Positions 61,467-64,000 of a stretch of 64,000 nucleotides of DNA are shown here, in pieces. Source of the DNA: Mucilaginibacter sp. SMC90 (lineage in GTDB: Bacteria > Bacteroidota > Bacteroidia > Sphingobacteriales > Sphingobacteriaceae). The stretch is taken from the NCBI RefSeq assembly GCF_022811725.1, contig NZ_CP094527.1, positions 4,898,001 through 4,962,000 of the forward strand, written 5' to 3'. Within the stretch, counting starts at the first letter, position 1, and every line of letters begins with the position of its first letter. The position numbers and the translations under genes were made by a program. Below the pieces are notes generated by a model. That model ran no database searches. It was not told the origin of the DNA and was given only the letters and a program-made list of their open reading frames with translations.

Positions 61467-64000
61467 ATGCTGTTGTCATTTTCCAAATTGCTAAAATATC
61501 TGCCGCTGGCAGTCTTCCTCTTTTGTTTTACCTCACTAAGCGCCCAAACTAATTACAGTACCCTTGTTTCGCAGATTGATTCGTTAACAAACATTGGCCT
61601 GCCCAAATCCGCTCTCATACTTACCGAACGTCTTGATTCCGCTGCACGGAAAAATGCCTATTTACCTGGGCAAATACAGGCGGCCTTTTCTCGTGTCAGC
61701 TTGCAATCAACGCTCGATGCAGATGACCAGGCAACCAACATCGAGGCTTTCCAGATCCGGATCAGAAAAGCTGATTACCCGGTAAAACCCATTCTGCAAT
61801 CTTTACTGGCCCAGTTATATTGGGTGTATTATCAGCAAAACCGTTACCGCATCAGTCAGCGTATCAAGCAGCAGCATCCGGATAAAGATATCAGAAACTG
61901 GGACACCCAAACCATATTCAATCAATGTAGCAATTTATATGAGCTTTCGTTGGCTGATGCCGTAAAAGAGCAAAGCACACCGGTAAATATATTGGGGGAT
62001 GCCTTAAAAGGAGATACATCAACAAGGTATTTAAGACCAACCTTATACGACTTATTGCTACATCGGGCGCTTGATTTTTTTCTCTCAAACGAAGCTACGA
62101 TAACTCAACCCAGGCTATTATTTACGCTAAATGATCCGCTTTATTTTAGCGATAGTAAGTCATTTACCAATTTACGAATTGCAACAACCGATACCTCTTC
62201 AGTTTATTATAAAGGGATGACGTATTTGCAGCAAGCAACGCTTTTCCACCTGCAAAAACAAAATACGGATGCGTTAGCTGATATTGATTTGAAACGGATT
62301 GAATTTGTAAATACCCATTCTTCACGTGTTGATAATGACACGCTGTACGTTAACGCGCTACGTAATTTCGTTACCGGGTTTTCATCAAGTCCGATAAGTG
62401 CGGATGCGCTTGTTTTACTGGGTAAGTATTATTCAGAAATGGAAAACCTGGCAACAGCCCTGCAGTACTACAGGCAGGCAGTTGCTGCGCACCCGGAAAG
62501 TACAGGAGGGAAAAATGCGGCAAATTACATTAGGCAAATTACACAAACAACCGTGACAGCCTTCATTGAGGATGTCAATATACCGGGCAGGCCCCTTCTT
62601 GCATCGCTCAATTACCGGAATATCAAAACTGTAAAAATAAAGCTTTATAAAATTTGGGCGACACAATACAACCAAATGGCCGCTATGCATGATGAGCGGC
62701 ACCCTGCTTTTAATTATACCCTACAGCCTATCCCTGAAGTATTTGATTATTTGAAAAAGCTTAGGCCTTTAAAAACTGAAACACTCCAACTGCCGGCTGC
62801 TGACGACTACCGGCCTCATATCACCGAGTTTAAGATTGATGCACTTAATAAAGGCGTTTATGTACTTGTTATAGAGGATCCCGCAACGGGCAGCGATGAA
62901 ACACGCCAGCTAACTACATTTAAGGTGAGTGCTTTAACGTCAGTAAGCAAGCGTTTGCCAGATGGGCGTACACAGTTCAGCGTTTTAAACCGGGAAACAG
63001 GCGTACCGCTGCCAGGTGTACAGGTAACAACTAATGAGGCTAACGTGCAAATCAGCGATGCAAACGGCAACTGCTATTTTGATTTAGGCGGGATGAACCA
63101 GTACGCCATTAAGCTTACCACGGCCACGGATACCTTATACAGCCCCAGGATGTTTCGGGGAAACTCAAATATACCCGACACAAACGCTAACCGCCATATT
63201 ATTTTTTTCACTGACAGGGAGATATACCGGCCGGGTCAGGCAATTTACTTTAAAGGTTTGTTTATACGTATTGCGGGAGCAAAAAACTCATCACTGCGCG
63301 GCGAAAAAGTGAACTACGTTATTAAGGATAATAATAACAAAGCGTTAGCCGGGGCCCAGGTTAGTACTAATGATTTTGGTTCTTTTGCAGGAAGCTTCGT
63401 TATACCGCAAAACATTTCAAACGGGTGGATAATGATCACCACTCCATTCGGCAATAAACGGCTCAGAGTTGAAGAGTATAAACGCCCCGGATTCATAGTG
63501 AAATTTTTGCCGGTAAAAAACAGCTACAAGCCCAATGATTCAGTAACTATAAAAGGAACGGTCAAGGCATATTCAGGCTATGGATTATCACAGGCCAGGG
63601 TGGCTTTTCGTATTAGCATGTTTACACAGGTAACAGATTATCGCAAATTTGATTACCGCAGGTACCGCTCGGCGCTTATTACCGGAAATGTAGTTACAGA
63701 CACTGTGCAAACCGATAGCCTTGGAGAATTTGAAATCAAATTTAAAGCCTCAGTAAATGCCCCCGACGACAAAAATCTATCCTATCATTACAGCTTAAAC
63801 GCCGATGTTACCGCCGGGAGCGGCGAAACCCAGTCAGCAAATACCAGCCTCATCGTTACTTCAAAAAACATAGAGGTTTTTGCAAACGTTCCGGAAAGGA
63901 TAGCTACCGGTGATAGTTCTGAAATAACGGCCAGTGTTCAAAACCTTAACGCAATTAAGCAAAGCGGGCAAATAAAAATAAACATCTATGCGATCAAAAA
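61467..64000 (+). CDS. Alpha-2-macroglobulin family protein, N-terminal part
   Basis: 844 codons without a stop from the ATG at 61467; the gene continues past the right edge. Signal peptide MLLSFSKLLKYLPLAVFLFC...SAQ, then a helical region (about 25-380) and MG domains starting near 470. The family hallmark TDREIYRPGQAIYFKG lies at about 582-597, with repeating YKRPGFIV and SYKPNDSVTIKG edges of successive MG domains. These are large cell-envelope proteins; the thioester motif, if present, lies beyond the window. Bacteroidota members with this helical N-terminus are usually lone large envelope proteins. Function not certain. Confidence 0.9.
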   Translation, partial: MLLSFSKLLKYLPLAVFLFCFTSLSAQTNYSTLVSQIDSLTNIGLPKSALILTERLDSAARKNAYLPGQIQAAFSRVSLQSTLDADDQATNIEAFQIRIRKADYPVKPILQSLLAQLYWVYYQQNRYRISQRIKQQHPDKDIRNWDTQTIFNQCSNLYELSLADAVKEQSTPVNILGDALKGDTSTRYLRPTLYDLLLHRALDFFLSNEATITQPRLLFTLNDPLYFSDSKSFTNLRIATTDTSSVYYKGMTYLQQATLFHLQKQNTDALADIDLKRIEFVNTHSSRVDNDTLYVNALRNFVTGFSSSPISADALVLLGKYYSEMENLATALQYYRQAVAAHPESTGGKNAANYIRQITQTTVTAFIEDVNIPGRPLLASLNYRNIKTVKIKLYKIWATQYNQMAAMHDERHPAFNYTLQPIPEVFDYLKKLRPLKTETLQLPAADDYRPHITEFKIDALNKGVYVLVIEDPATGSDETRQLTTFKVSALTSVSKRLPDGRTQFSVLNRETGVPLPGVQVTTNEANVQISDANGNCYFDLGGMNQYAIKLTTATDTLYSPRMFRGNSNIPDTNANRHIIFFTDREIYRPGQAIYFKGLFIRIAGAKNSSLRGEKVNYVIKDNNNKALAGAQVSTNDFGSFAGSFVIPQNISNGWIMITTPFGNKRLRVEEYKRPGFIVKFLPVKNSYKPNDSVTIKGTVKAYSGYGLSQARVAFRISMFTQVTDYRKFDYRRYRSALITGNVVTDTVQTDSLGEFEIKFKASVNAPDDKNLSYHYSLNADVTAGSGETQSANTSLIVTSKNIEVFANVPERIATGDSSEITASVQNLNAIKQSGQIKINIYAIK

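Noticed and set aside
1..64000. CRISPR array, prophage, insertion sequence or rRNA operon
   Set aside because: No regular repeat-spacer array, phage structural gene, transposase or rRNA sequence was seen; the repeats present are short intergenic palindromes.

Overview
The window looks like chromosomal DNA of a Bacteroidota bacterium, most likely family Sphingobacteriaceae (Mucilaginibacter/Pedobacter-like). The signs are three SusC/SusD outer-membrane uptake pairs, a hybrid two-component system fused to an AraC domain, Bacteroidota-type -7 promoter boxes (TAnnTTTG) before queA and citrate synthase, moderate GC, and many short palindromic intergenic repeats. The genus is inferred from general resemblance; no search was run. 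I saw no prophage, insertion sequence, transposase, rRNA or CRISPR array.

Layout. 1-4140: start of a GIN-domain protein (cut by the edge), two SDR oxidoreductases under a TetR regulator with three matching operator palindromes, and a second GIN-domain protein sharing a duplicated ECF-type promoter. 4200-6640: gene-free repeat stretch, then a RecQ-type helicase. 6800-14160: a secreted esterase with a CBM-like N-terminus behind a tandem palindromic operator, divergent from susC-susD-susE. 14290-26770: housekeeping and signalling genes (citrate synthase, hybrid histidine kinase, MacB-type permease plus DUF3347 lipoprotein, queA, ispD, two tiny proteins, cobalamin adenosyltransferase, GH19 chitinase, an unknown protein).

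26779-38975 is a long minus-strand array: SusC, SusD, tRNA-Cys, two DoxX-like membrane proteins, a CrtI/PYROXD2-like flavoprotein, a YeiH-type exporter, a c-type cytochrome and a SoxC-like molybdenum sulfite dehydrogenase. It reads as an uptake and sulfite-oxidation locus for an unknown sulfur-containing substrate. 39515-42970: aldo/keto reductase, AraC regulator and a TetX-like flavin monooxygenase. 43066-56512 is a complete fructan utilisation locus: divergent fructose-sensor-like HTCS, then MFS sugar porter, fructokinase, SusC, SusD, GH172 and GH32.

56847-58044 holds the most unusual pair: a polynucleotide-kinase-like P-loop protein overlapping a Thg1-like 3'-5' RNA polymerase, preceded by a small tRNA-acceptor-like hairpin and a terminator. 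I interpret it as a compact RNA 5'-end repair cassette. 58390-61074 is a stress-type module (SDR, Crp/Fnr regulator, AhpD-like protein, DUF417 membrane protein) in which two promoters share an almost identical 37-bp control sequence. The window ends inside a large alpha-2-macroglobulin-family gene.
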